DNA from: JAXGPF01 sp964650945
GTDB taxonomy: Bacteria; Verrucomicrobiota; Kiritimatiellia; JAAZAB01
Assembly (NCBI GenBank): GCA_964650945.1
Contig: CAZYXU010000005.1
Coordinates: forward strand, 1 to 64,000
Reading direction: 5' to 3'
DNA: 64,000 bases
In this document: positions 34,801-43,028 of the stretch, in pieces
Position numbering within the stretch: the first letter of the stretch is position 1
How the letters are laid out: each line of letters starts with the position of its first letter
Notes under the pieces: generated by a model
Told to the model about the DNA's origin: nothing
Database searches by the model: none
Seen by the model: the letters and a program-made list of their open reading frames with translations, nothing else
Made by a program: the position numbers and the translations under genes

Positions 34801-36615
34801 ATGCCGCAATCAAAAACCAAACCACCCGTTCAGTGGCAGACTTATGGCAGGCTGGTGCGTTACGCCCGGCCGTATTTGCCGCGCCTCATCGGCGGCACGG
34901 TCTGCGGCGCGCTTTTCGGCGGCTCGATGACCGGGATGCTGGCGGCGGCCCGGGGCGTGCTGGGCCAGGTGTTTCGGGCATCGGGGGAAGCCGGCATCTC
35001 CGGGCTTCCCAAGGAAGCGGCGGCCGAAGACATGCTGGGCCAGATGTTCCAGACTTCCAGCTTCAGCAGTCTGCTGGTCATGCTCGGCATCCTGCTGGCC
35101 TTCGGCTTGCTGCGGGGCGTGGGCCAGTTTTTCGGCGATTATTTCATCGAGTGGGTGGGCAACCGCGTGGTGATGGATTTGCGGGTGTTGACCTTCAGCC
35201 ATCTGCAGGACTTGTCCGTCCGCTTCTTTTCCCAGCGCAAAACCGGCGAGTTGATTTCCCGCACCCTGAACGATTCGATGATGATCGAGCGCGCCGTTTC
35301 TTCCGTCCTCGGCGACCTGGTCAAGCAGCCTTTCGTCCTGCTGTTCGCGGTCGGTTATGCGCTGTTCCTGGATGCCCGCCTGGCGCTGGGCATGCTGGTG
35401 CTTTTTCCCATCTGCATTGTTCCCGTGGCCTTGTTCGGCCGGCGCGTGCGGCGTTACGCCCGGCACGGACAGGAACGCCTGGCGGAACTGGTCTCAATCA
35501 TGCAGGAAACCCTTGCCGGCATCCGCATTGTCAAGGCCTTCGGCATGGAAGCTTATGAAATCGGGCGTTTCCGCGAGCAATGCCGGCTGTTTTTCAGCCG
35601 CATCATGCGCGTGACCATCGCCAAGGCCGCGATTGAACCGCTGATCGTTTTCATTTCCATGGCCGGCCTGGCGCTGGTCCTGTTGTACGCCCGCTGGGCT
35701 AGGATGCCGGCCGCCGATTTCATCACCTTCGCGCTGGCCGCCGTGGTGATGTACGAACCGGTGAAAAAACTCAGCAAGATTCATATGCACGTCCAGCAGA
35801 CCTCCGCCGCCGCCGACCGGATTTTCGAGATCCTGGACACCCCGGTCCTGATCCGCGATGCCGCCGATACCCGGCCGCTGGAAATGCCCCTGCGCGAAAT
35901 TGTTTTCGAGCGCGTGTCCTTCGATTATGAGGCCGGCCAACCGGTGCTGCGCGACATTGATTTCACCGTGCGCGCCGGCGAACGCATCGCCCTGGTCGGC
36001 GCCTCCGGCGCCGGCAAAACCACGCTCGTCAACCTGCTCCCGCGTTTTTACGACGTCAGCGCCGGTCGGATTATGATCAATGGCCAGGACTTGCGCCGGC
36101 TGCGCCTGGCGGATTTGCGGAGCCGCATCGGCCTGGTGACGCAGGACACCTTTTTATTCAACGACACGATTGCGACCAATATCGCCTACGGCAGCGGCGA
36201 TTTGCCGCGCGACGCCATCCAGGCCGCCGCGCGCCGCGCGCATGCGCACGATTTCATCATGCAGATGCCGGCCGGCTACGAAACGGTCATCGGCGAGCGC
36301 GGGGTGCGGCTGTCCGGCGGCCAGTGCCAGCGCCTGGCCATCGCCCGGGCCATCCTGCGCAATCCGCCGATCCTGATCCTGGACGAGGCCACCAGCGCGC
36401 TGGACACCGAGTCCGAGCGGCTGGTGCAGGCCGCGCTGGACGAGGTCATGGCCGGCCGCACCGTTTTCGCCATCGCGCATCGCCTGTCCACCATCACGCA
36501 TTGCGACAAGATCATCGTTTTTGACAATGGCCGCATCGTGGAGAGCGGCACGCACCAGGAACTGCTCGCGCATGGCGGATTCTACCGGCGCCTGTACGAA
36601 ATGCAGTTTCAATGA
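34801..36615 (+). CDS. msbA: Lipid A export permease/ATP-binding protein
   Basis: ABC exporter with fused membrane and nucleotide-binding domains, about 604 residues. Six membrane segments span about 20-320. The ATPase domain has Walker A GASGAGKTT (about 400), signature RLSGGQCQRLAIARA, Walker B ILILDEATSALD and switch AHRLSTI. The arrangement matches MsbA, which flips lipid A-core across the inner membrane and is consistent with the lpxL gene in this genome. An extended N-terminal loop follows the first segment (GISGLPKEAAAEDMLGQMF), longer than in Enterobacteria. An ATG at 34780 is also in frame; neither has a good ribosome site. Confidence 0.85.
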   Translation: MPQSKTKPPVQWQTYGRLVRYARPYLPRLIGGTVCGALFGGSMTGMLAAARGVLGQVFRASGEAGISGLPKEAAAEDMLGQMFQTSSFSSLLVMLGILLAFGLLRGVGQFFGDYFIEWVGNRVVMDLRVLTFSHLQDLSVRFFSQRKTGELISRTLNDSMMIERAVSSVLGDLVKQPFVLLFAVGYALFLDARLALGMLVLFPICIVPVALFGRRVRRYARHGQERLAELVSIMQETLAGIRIVKAFGMEAYEIGRFREQCRLFFSRIMRVTIAKAAIEPLIVFISMAGLALVLLYARWARMPAADFITFALAAVVMYEPVKKLSKIHMHVQQTSAAADRIFEILDTPVLIRDAADTRPLEMPLREIVFERVSFDYEAGQPVLRDIDFTVRAGERIALVGASGAGKTTLVNLLPRFYDVSAGRIMINGQDLRRLRLADLRSRIGLVTQDTFLFNDTIATNIAYGSGDLPRDAIQAAARRAHAHDFIMQMPAGYETVIGERGVRLSGGQCQRLAIARAILRNPPILILDEATSALDTESERLVQAALDEVMAGRTVFAIAHRLSTITHCDKIIVFDNGRIVESGTHQELLAHGGFYRRLYEMQFQ

Positions 36616-36643
36616 TCCTTTTTGCCCTGGCGCTGAAAACTGT

Positions 36644-36672
36644 TTGACGGGCGCCCGCGGCGCGTGTATCCT
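36644..36672 (+). promoter_or_regulatory. Candidate sigma70 promoter of the riboswitch-cobT transcript
   Basis: TTGACG (36644-36649), a 17-base spacer (36650-36666) and TATCCT (36667-36672). The expected start near 36679 lies just before the riboswitch helix P1 (from 36695), so the aptamer would be at the very 5' end of the RNA. Confidence 0.6.
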
Positions 36673-36689
36673 GCACTACCTATAGAAAC

Positions 36690-36850
36690 GAACCGCGGTA
36701 TTTTTTGGAACACGGTGCGATTCCGTGACGGTCCCGCCGCTGTAAACGGGGACCGGGCGTGGCAGGCTGTCGGCCCGTCACTGTGCCGCATAAGCGGCAT
36801 GGGAAGACGCTGCGCCCGGGTTGATCCGCAAGTCAGAAGACCTGCCGCTG
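36690..36850 (+). promoter_or_regulatory. Cobalamin (B12) riboswitch
   Basis: Class I cobalamin riboswitch aptamer that binds adenosylcobalamin or related corrinoids. Hallmarks read directly: GGTGCGATTCCGTGACGG with GCCGCTGTAA after it (core near 36714-36745), GCATGGGAAGACGCTGC, and the B12 box AAGTCAGAAGACCTGCC (36830-36846). Helix P1 closes as GCGGTA (36695-36700) with TGCCGC (36843-36848). It sits upstream of cobT, a B12-synthesis gene, which is the expected target. Regulation would normally be repression when corrinoid is plentiful. Confidence 0.92.
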
Positions 36851-36884
36851 TTTGCATCTTCATGGAATCTGATGGCAAAAGGTT

Positions 36885-36918
36885 CCGGTGGACGGCCGTG
36901 GTCTGCCGGCGCCTTTTT
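36885..36918 (+). terminator. Candidate attenuator terminator downstream of the B12 aptamer
   Basis: A nine-pair stem (36885-36893 with 36901-36909, including two wobble pairs) with a 7-base loop is followed by CGCC and five T at 36914-36918. Its place between the aptamer and the cobT ribosome site (GGGAGG, 36951-36956) fits a transcriptional expression platform. The four-base gap before the T-run lowers confidence. Confidence 0.45.
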
Positions 36919-36966
36919 AGTTTGCGTCCGGCGGCCCGGCCATTGGCACAGGGAGGCCGTGAGATC

Positions 36967-38052
36967 ATGCAACCGCAAAACCAGAAGCTCGAGCAAACCA
37001 TCCAGTCAATTCAACCTCTGCCGCGCGCGCTGGCGCCGCAGGTGCAGGCGCACCTGGACGATTTGACCAAGCCCCGCGGCAGCCTGGGCCGCCTGGAGGA
37101 ACTGGCGCTGCAGTATTGCCTGATTCAGCATGCCGCCCGCCCGCGCCTCGGCCGGCAGCGCATTTATTGCATGGCCGGCGATCACGGCGTGGCGGACGAG
37201 GGCGTCTCGGCCTTCCCGCGGGAGGTCACGACGCAGATGGTGCGCAACATGCTGGACGGCGGCGCGGCGATCAATGTCCTGACCCGGCAGGCCGGGGTGG
37301 AACTGGTGGTGGTGGACATGGGGGTGGCCGATCCGCTGGACCGGGCGCCGGGCCTGTGCCGCCGCAAAATCCGCGCCGGCACCGACAACATCGCGCGCGG
37401 TCCGGCAATGAGCGTCACGGAAGCCGCGGCGGCCCTGGCCGCCGGCATCGAACTGGCGGAGTCGGCCGCTGCCGACGGCGTCACCGTTATCGGCACCGGC
37501 GAGATGGGGATTGCCAACACCACCCCCGCCAGCGCCCTGCTGGCGGTGTACCTGGACTGCCCGCCGGCCGAGATTGTCGGCCGGGGCACGGGGATTGACG
37601 ATCAACGCCTGGCGCACAAGGTGGCAGTCGTGCAGCGCGCCCTCGCCGTCAACCAGATGCGGCTGGCCGCGCCGCTGGCGATTCTGGCGGCGCTGGGCGG
37701 GTTTGAAATCGCCGGCATCGCCGGCTTGATCCTGGGCGGGGCCGCCGCGCGCATTCCGGTGGTGGTGGACGGCTTCATTTCCACCGCCGGCGCGGCGGCG
37801 GCGGCGGCCCTCTGCCCGGCCGCCCGGGATTACATGGTCTTCAGCCACCTTTCCCGGGAACAGGGCCACCGGGAGGTTATGCGCAAACTGGCGGCCCGGC
37901 CGGTGCTGGATTTGGATTTGCGGCTGGGCGAAGGCACGGGGGCGGCGTTGGCGATGTTTGTGCTCGCGGCGGCGGTCAGGATTTACAACGAGATGGCCAC
38001 GTTCAGCGCCGCCGGGGTAAGCGACAAGGAAAACAGGAGGGCAGACACATGA
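36967..38052 (+). CDS. cobT: Nicotinate-nucleotide--dimethylbenzimidazole phosphoribosyltransferase
   Basis: Activates the lower ligand (dimethylbenzimidazole) as alpha-ribazole phosphate in late B12 assembly. 361 residues with the family landmarks LTKPRGSLGRLEELA, MAGDHGVADEGVSAFPREVTTQM, GTGEMGIANTTPASAL and the catalytic-glutamate region LRLGEGTGAALAM near the C-terminus. The ATG at 36967 is chosen since GGGAGG lies 10 bases upstream and the riboswitch precedes it; the frame opens within the aptamer. It overlaps the phosphorylase gene by four bases. No other B12 synthesis genes lie nearby, suggesting salvage or remodelling. Confidence 0.93.
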   Translation: MQPQNQKLEQTIQSIQPLPRALAPQVQAHLDDLTKPRGSLGRLEELALQYCLIQHAARPRLGRQRIYCMAGDHGVADEGVSAFPREVTTQMVRNMLDGGAAINVLTRQAGVELVVVDMGVADPLDRAPGLCRRKIRAGTDNIARGPAMSVTEAAAALAAGIELAESAAADGVTVIGTGEMGIANTTPASALLAVYLDCPPAEIVGRGTGIDDQRLAHKVAVVQRALAVNQMRLAAPLAILAALGGFEIAGIAGLILGGAAARIPVVVDGFISTAGAAAAAALCPAARDYMVFSHLSREQGHREVMRKLAARPVLDLDLRLGEGTGAALAMFVLAAAVRIYNEMATFSAAGVSDKENRRADT

Positions 38053-38834
38053 TCAAGGTTGGCATTATCGGCGGGTCGGGGCTGGACGACCGGCTGGAGT
38101 TGAGCGGGGTGCAGAGCCACAAGGTGCATACGCCGTATGGCGCGCCGTCGGACCTGCTGAAAACCGGCCGGATGGGCGGGGCGGAAGTCGCGGTGCTCGC
38201 GCGGCACGGGGCGCGCCACAGCATCATGCCCACGCTGGTGAATTACCGCGCCAACATCTGGGCGCTGCGGGAACTGGGCGTTTCCCATATCATCGCCACG
38301 ACGGCCTGCGGCAGCCTGCGCGAGGAAATCCAGCCCGGTCATTTTGTCGTGCTTGACCAGTTCATCGATCGCACCGCCAAGCGCGCCCAGACTTTTTACG
38401 ACGGCGCCCGGGTTTGTCATATCCCCATGAGCGACCCGTTCTGCCCGCACATCCGCCAGGCGCTGTGCGCGGCGGCGGCGGAGTTGGGCATCCCGCATCA
38501 TCCGCGGGGCGTGATGGTGACGATCGAAGGTCCGCGCTTTTCCACGCGGGCGGAAAGCCGGATGTTCCGGCAGTGGGGCGGGGATGTGATCAACATGAGC
38601 ACGGTGCCGGAAGTAGTGCTGGCGCGCGAGGCGGGGCTGTGTTACGCGGCGGTGGCCATGTCCACCGATTACGATTCCTGGCATGCCAGCCTGGAAACCG
38701 TGACCATCGAGATGGTGATGAAAACCATGGCCGACAACGTGGCCAATCTGTACCGGCTGCTGCCGGCGGCGTTGCGGCGGATCACACAGGAGGATTGCGC
38801 CTGCCGGACGGCGGTGGCGCAGGCTTTGATGTAG
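38049..38834 (+). CDS. mtnP: S-methyl-5'-thioadenosine phosphorylase (MTAP/PNP family 2)
   Basis: Phosphorolysis of methylthioadenosine to adenine and methylthioribose-1-phosphate, in methionine salvage. 261 residues with the phosphate-binding IGGSGL at the start, LARHGARHSIMPTLVNYRANIWALRELG, ATTACGSLREEIQPGHFVVLDQFIDRT and TIEGPRFSTRAES, all typical of the MTAP branch. VINMSTVPEVVLAREAGLCYAAVAMSTDYD is the base-binding region. A switch between MTA and other 6-oxopurine nucleosides is known in this family, so purine nucleoside phosphorylase is an alternative. It is cotranscribed with cobT and so is probably under B12 control. Confidence 0.88.
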   Translation: MIKVGIIGGSGLDDRLELSGVQSHKVHTPYGAPSDLLKTGRMGGAEVAVLARHGARHSIMPTLVNYRANIWALRELGVSHIIATTACGSLREEIQPGHFVVLDQFIDRTAKRAQTFYDGARVCHIPMSDPFCPHIRQALCAAAAELGIPHHPRGVMVTIEGPRFSTRAESRMFRQWGGDVINMSTVPEVVLAREAGLCYAAVAMSTDYDSWHASLETVTIEMVMKTMADNVANLYRLLPAALRRITQEDCACRTAVAQALM

Positions 38835-38842
38835 GAGGAATT

Positions 38843-39073
38843 ATGCCAATCCATGAATATGAATGCGCACAGTGCGGGAACAAATTCGAGCATCTGGCGC
38901 GGCGGGCCGGCGATACGCCGCCGGGCTGTCCGGGCTGCGGGGGGCGCAAACTGCGCAAGGCGCTTTCGGCGTTCAGCGTCGCGGCTCCGGCGGCGCCGGC
39001 CTGCGGCGGCGCCGCGGACGCGGGCGCCTGCCGCGCCTGTTCGGCGCGCGGCTGTCCGCACAGCGGGATGTAA
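38843..39073 (+). CDS. FmdB-family zinc-ribbon protein
   Basis: 76-residue putative regulatory protein. The FmdB fold is MPIHEYECAQCGNKFEHL with CxxC at about 8-11 and a second pair in CPGC (about 33-36). The C-terminal half is rich in alanine, glycine and cysteine (CGGAADAGACRACSARGCPHSG), giving four further cysteines and one histidine. A strong AGGAGG at 38833-38838 precedes the ATG and overlaps the upstream stop. The role of the family is unsettled; it does not show formamidase function by itself. Confidence 0.85.
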   Translation: MPIHEYECAQCGNKFEHLARRAGDTPPGCPGCGGRKLRKALSAFSVAAPAAPACGGAADAGACRACSARGCPHSGM

Positions 39074-39076
39074 AAC

Positions 39077-40750
39077 ATGTTAAAGCACCTGCAAGTTGCC
39101 AACCTGGCGCTGGTGGAGTCGGCGCGGGTGGAGTTTGAGCCGGGGCTGAATGTCATCACCGGCGAAACCGGCGCGGGCAAGTCGCTTTTGATCGGCGCGT
39201 TGAACCTGGCGTTGGGCGAGCGGGCCGACCGCGGCATCGTGCGCGCCGGCGCCGCGCAATGTTCGGCGCAGGCGGTGTTTCACCTGGAAGACGCCGCGCC
39301 GGTGGATGCCGTCCTGGCGGAGATCGGCCTGCCGCCGTGCGCCGGGGGCGAAGTTATTTTGCGACGGGTGTTTGCGGCCGGCGGCGCCGGCCGGCAGTAT
39401 GTCAACGATAACGCCGTCACCCTGCAGGCGCTCCAGCGCGTCGGCGACTGCCTGGCCGATATGCACGGGCCGCATCAACATCAATCCCTGCTGGCGCCCC
39501 GCGCGCAACTGGACCTGCTGGATGCCTACGGCAAGCTGGCGCGGCCCCGTGCGGCTTACGCGGAAGCTTTTGCGCAATTCGACGGCGCGCGCCGCGCCCT
39601 GCTGGAACTGGAAAGCCAGCCGGCGGCGGCGCCCCCCGAATGGCTGGAAGCGCAGGTGTGGGAACTGGAGTCAGCGGATTTAAGCGAGGCGGAAGAAGCC
39701 CGCCTGCTGGCGGACCAGCGCCTGCTGGGGAACGCGCAACGAATTTTGGAGCTGGCGGACGCCGTCCGCCAGCGCCTGACGGAAAGCGAGGATTGCGCGT
39801 TCAATTCCGCGGCGGCGGCGTTGAAGGCCCTGGAAACGATGGCGGGCCTGACGGAGGCGCCGGCTGCCTGGGCGGCGGAGCTGCGCGGCGTGCTGGACCG
39901 CCTGCGCGAGGTGGCGCGGGAAGTGGACGCATTCCTGCGGCGCGCGGAGTGCGATCCCGAGCGGCTGGCGCAGGTGGAAGAGCGGCTGGCGACCTACCAG
40001 AAACTTAAACACAAATACGGCGGATCGGTTGCGGCGGCGCTGGAGAAGCTGGCGGCGGCGCGGTCGGCCCTGGACGGCGCGCGCCTGCGGCAAGAGCGCC
40101 GCGCCCAACTGGGGGCGCAGGCGGAGACGGCGCGGCAGGCGGCGTTGGCCGCCGGCGCGCGGCTGAGCGCCGGGCGCCGCAAGGCTGCCGGCGCGCTGGC
40201 CGCCGCGGTGCAGCGCGAATTGCGCGCCCTCGAACTGACCCAGGCGGAATTCGGCGCGCTGCTGACGGAAACCACGCTGGGGCCGGTGGGGCTGGATGCG
40301 GTGGAATTCGTTTTTACCGCGAATGCCGGCGAGCCGCCGCGGGATTTGCGGAAGGCGGCGTCCAGCGGTGAAATCTCGCGGGTAATGCTCGCGGTGAAAT
40401 CGGTTCTGGCGCGCCACGACCGCGTGCCGGTGCTGGTGTTCGATGAAATTGACGTCAACCTGGGCGGCCGCGCTGCCGGGGTGGTGGGGCGCAAGTTGCG
40501 GGAACTGGCCCGGCACCGCCAGGTTTTGTGCATCACGCACCTGCCCCAGGTGGCAGCCTGCGGCGGCGCGCATTTTGCGGTGCGCAAGACCGTCGGCCCG
40601 CAGCGCGCCGCCACGGAAGTCCATAAACTGGATGACAAGGCGCGCGTCGAGGAATTGACCCGGATGCTGGGCGGCGGCGAAACGACCGCAATCGCGTTCA
40701 AGCATGCCCGGGAAATGCTGCGCCGCGCCGGGCCGCGTCCGGCGGAATGA
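39077..40750 (+). CDS. recN: DNA repair protein RecN
   Basis: SMC-like ATPase for double-strand break repair, 557 residues. The N-terminal head has LKHLQVANLALVESARVEFEPGLNVITGETGAGKS (Walker A). Two long coiled-coil stretches (about 150-370) are rich in alanine, leucine and arginine. The C-terminal head has SSGEISRVMLAVKSVLA (signature), VLVFDEIDVNLGG (Walker B) and ITHLPQVAACG (switch). It begins 3 bases after fmdB and shares its stop with the AraC gene start (ATGA at 40747). No LexA-box was recognised upstream, in keeping with an internal operon position. Confidence 0.95.
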   Translation: MLKHLQVANLALVESARVEFEPGLNVITGETGAGKSLLIGALNLALGERADRGIVRAGAAQCSAQAVFHLEDAAPVDAVLAEIGLPPCAGGEVILRRVFAAGGAGRQYVNDNAVTLQALQRVGDCLADMHGPHQHQSLLAPRAQLDLLDAYGKLARPRAAYAEAFAQFDGARRALLELESQPAAAPPEWLEAQVWELESADLSEAEEARLLADQRLLGNAQRILELADAVRQRLTESEDCAFNSAAAALKALETMAGLTEAPAAWAAELRGVLDRLREVAREVDAFLRRAECDPERLAQVEERLATYQKLKHKYGGSVAAALEKLAAARSALDGARLRQERRAQLGAQAETARQAALAAGARLSAGRRKAAGALAAAVQRELRALELTQAEFGALLTETTLGPVGLDAVEFVFTANAGEPPRDLRKAASSGEISRVMLAVKSVLARHDRVPVLVFDEIDVNLGGRAAGVVGRKLRELARHRQVLCITHLPQVAACGGAHFAVRKTVGPQRAATEVHKLDDKARVEELTRMLGGGETTAIAFKHAREMLRRAGPRPAE

Positions 40751-41607
40751 AGGCGGCACGGCCGCGCGGGAGCGGAAAATTGCGTCACGAAACCATCTTT
40801 AACGCGCAGGCGCAGTGTCCGGTGATTGTTGTGCAACAGGCCGGCCAGCCGGCGCGCACCCCCCTGGCGTATCATCGCGCCTGCGAATTTCAATTGATTC
40901 TCAAGGGCCGGGGCGAGTATTTGATCGGCGGGAAAAAATATGCGATTCGCCCCAATATGGCGCTGGCGTTGCAACCGAACCAGGCGCATTGTTACCTGCC
41001 CGCGCCAGGCGGCGCCCATCTCAAATGGCTGCTGATGTTTGCGCCCGAGTTCCTGCGCGCGGCCGCCCTCCAGCGGCTGGCGCGGGAGGCGCCGGCGCAG
41101 GCCTTGCTGCTGGAAACCGAAGCGGCCGCGCTGGCCCTCCTGTTCCGACAGTTGCATGACGAATTGACCAGCCGGGCGCAATACTGGCGCGAGATCGTGC
41201 GGCTGAAACTGGGCGAGTTCCTCTGGCTGCTGCAGCGGGCCGGCGCCCGCCCGGCGCCGGCGCCGGTGGTGCATCCGCTGGCCCAGCAGATTGCGGAGCA
41301 CCTCGAGCGGGAATTTACCCGTCCGCTGGACATGGCGGAACTGGCCCGCCGCTTCGGTTATTCGGAAAGCCACCTGGCGCATGTTTTCAAGGGCCATATG
41401 CGGATCAGCATCAAGCAGTACCTGTTGCAGCGGCGGATCGCCGAAGCCCGGCGGCGCATGGAGGAAAGTCCGCGGCTGAAGGCGGCGGCCGTGGCCGCGG
41501 AGGTGGGCTTCCATCATTACGGTTTGTTTCAACGCAAATTCAAGCAATGGACCGGCGTGACCCCGGCGGCTTATTGCAGGAATGCGCATCCGGATTGCAG
41601 AATCTGA
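40747..41607 (+). CDS. AraC-family transcriptional regulator
   Basis: 286-residue regulator with an N-terminal cupin-like sensor (about 25-110, EFQLILKGRGEYLIGGKKYAIRPNMALALQPNQ) and a C-terminal double helix-turn-helix (about 185-280: PLDMAELARRFGYSESHLAHVFK and AAAVAAEVGFHHYGLFQRKFKQWTGVTPAAY). The sensor type often binds small carbohydrates. It is translationally coupled to recN yet lies directly before a DegT aminotransferase and a sugar isomerase-like gene, which are its most likely targets. The ligand is unknown. Confidence 0.88.
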   Translation: MKAARPRGSGKLRHETIFNAQAQCPVIVVQQAGQPARTPLAYHRACEFQLILKGRGEYLIGGKKYAIRPNMALALQPNQAHCYLPAPGGAHLKWLLMFAPEFLRAAALQRLAREAPAQALLLETEAAALALLFRQLHDELTSRAQYWREIVRLKLGEFLWLLQRAGARPAPAPVVHPLAQQIAEHLEREFTRPLDMAELARRFGYSESHLAHVFKGHMRISIKQYLLQRRIAEARRRMEESPRLKAAAVAAEVGFHHYGLFQRKFKQWTGVTPAAYCRNAHPDCRI

Positions 41608-41638
41608 CCTTGCATGCGCGCGCCTTTGTGCTAGGATT

Positions 41639-41668
41639 TTTACCGTTTTGCGGATCAGCCGATAGAAT
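41639..41668 (+). promoter_or_regulatory. Candidate promoter for the DegT aminotransferase gene
   Basis: TTTACC (41639-41644) and TAGAAT (41663-41668) are 18 bases apart, just before the AGGAGG ribosome site (41681-41686). It separates this unit from the AraC gene. Confidence 0.35.
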
Positions 41669-41694
41669 GGCATCTTGAACAGGAGGCGGATATC

Positions 41695-43026
41695 ATGAGC
41701 AGTAAACTGGCTTTGTTGGGCGGACCGAAAGTTGTGACCAAGGATGCGAAAACCATCCAGAAGGTTTGCGCCTGGCCGATCGTGACGCGCGAAGAGGAAA
41801 AGGGCATTCTGGACGTTCTCCGCCGCGGCGCCATGTCCGGCAGCGAAATCACCCGGGAATTTGAAAAGGAATTCGCCGCCTGGGAAGGCGCGCAATATGC
41901 CCTGGGTTTTTCCAGCGGCACGGCTTCCCTGCAGGCGGCCATGTTCGGCTGCAAAGTCGGGGTGGGGGATGAGATCATCTGCCCGGCGGTGACCTACTGG
42001 GCCTCCTGTCTCCAGGCCTTTTCACTGGGCGCCACGGTGGTGTTCGCGGACATCGATCCCGACACCCTCTGCGTCAATCCGGCCGACATCGAGCGCCGCA
42101 TCACCCCGCGCACCAAGGCGATCGTCGTGGTGCACTACGTCGGCTATCCCGCGGATATGGATGCCATCATGGCCATCGCGCGCCGGCATCAGATCAAGGT
42201 GATCGAGGATGTTTCCCATGCGCACGGCGGACTTTACAAGGGCCGCAAGGTGGGATCGATCGGCGATGTGGCCGGCTATTCCCTGATGAGCGGCAAGTCG
42301 CTGGTCGCCGGCGAGGCCGGCATGCTGACCACCAACGACCTGGAAATTTACGAGCGCGCCACGGCCCTCGGCCATTACGAGCGTTTCGAAAATTTCCAGA
42401 CGCCGGCCCTGAAGCCGTTTGAAGGGCTGCCCCTGGGCGGCTACAAGTACCGCATGCACCAGATGAGCGCCGTCGTCGGCCGGGTGCAGTTGAAACATTA
42501 CGATGAGCGCATCGCGGAAATTCAAAAGGCGATGAATTATTTCTGGGATTTGCTGGAAGGGGTCCCGGGCATCAAGCCGCATCGCCCGCCGAAGGATTCC
42601 GGCTGCACCATGGGCGGCTGGTATTCCGCCCGCGGCCTGTACCGCCCGGAAGAACTGGGCGGCCTTTCCATCACCCGTTTCGCCGCGGCAGTGAAAGCCG
42701 AAGGCGCCAGCTGTTCCCCCGGCTGCAACCGCCCGCTGCACCTGCATCCGCTGTTCAATACCTGCGATGTTTACGGCCACGGCAAGCCCACGCGCATTGC
42801 CAATGCCGACCGCGACCTGCGGCAGCCGCCCGGCTCACTCCCGGTCAGCGAAGCCATCATGGGCCGCGTCTGCTCCGTCCCCTGGTTCAAGAAATACAGC
42901 CCGGGTGTGATCAAACAGTTTGCCGCCGCTTATAAGAAAGTGGCCTTGAATTACCGGGATTTGCTGGCGGACGATCCGGGCAATCCGCAGGAGATGGGGC
43001 GCTGGAACTTTTTCAGCCACAGTTGA
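41695..43026 (+). CDS. DegT/DnrJ/EryC1/StrS-family aminotransferase
   Basis: 443-residue PLP aminotransferase of the sugar-aminotransferase family. Features: GFSSGTASLQAAMFGCKVGVGDEIICPAVTYWAS, the Asp-containing VIEDVSHAHGGLYKGRKVGSIGDVAGYSLMSGKSLVAGEAGM with the PLP lysine at about K201, and GYKYRMHQMSAVVGRVQ. The family acts on 3- or 4-keto sugars, and some members are dehydratases, decarboxylases or cyclitol aminotransferases. It has a strong AGGAGG site and is followed 2 bases later by a TIM-barrel isomerase, so the pair may handle a keto-sugar or inositol-like compound. The substrate is unknown. Confidence 0.87.
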   Translation: MSSKLALLGGPKVVTKDAKTIQKVCAWPIVTREEEKGILDVLRRGAMSGSEITREFEKEFAAWEGAQYALGFSSGTASLQAAMFGCKVGVGDEIICPAVTYWASCLQAFSLGATVVFADIDPDTLCVNPADIERRITPRTKAIVVVHYVGYPADMDAIMAIARRHQIKVIEDVSHAHGGLYKGRKVGSIGDVAGYSLMSGKSLVAGEAGMLTTNDLEIYERATALGHYERFENFQTPALKPFEGLPLGGYKYRMHQMSAVVGRVQLKHYDERIAEIQKAMNYFWDLLEGVPGIKPHRPPKDSGCTMGGWYSARGLYRPEELGGLSITRFAAAVKAEGASCSPGCNRPLHLHPLFNTCDVYGHGKPTRIANADRDLRQPPGSLPVSEAIMGRVCSVPWFKKYSPGVIKQFAAAYKKVALNYRDLLADDPGNPQEMGRWNFFSHS

Positions 43027-43028
43027 TT

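Noticed and set aside
36664..36966. N-terminal extension of the cobT frame
   Set aside because: It lies inside the cobalamin riboswitch and expression platform, and the ribosome site supports the ATG at 36967.
39994..41895. 633-residue open frame on the - strand
   Set aside because: It runs antisense to recN and the AraC gene, has no domain, and reflects high-GC codon bias.
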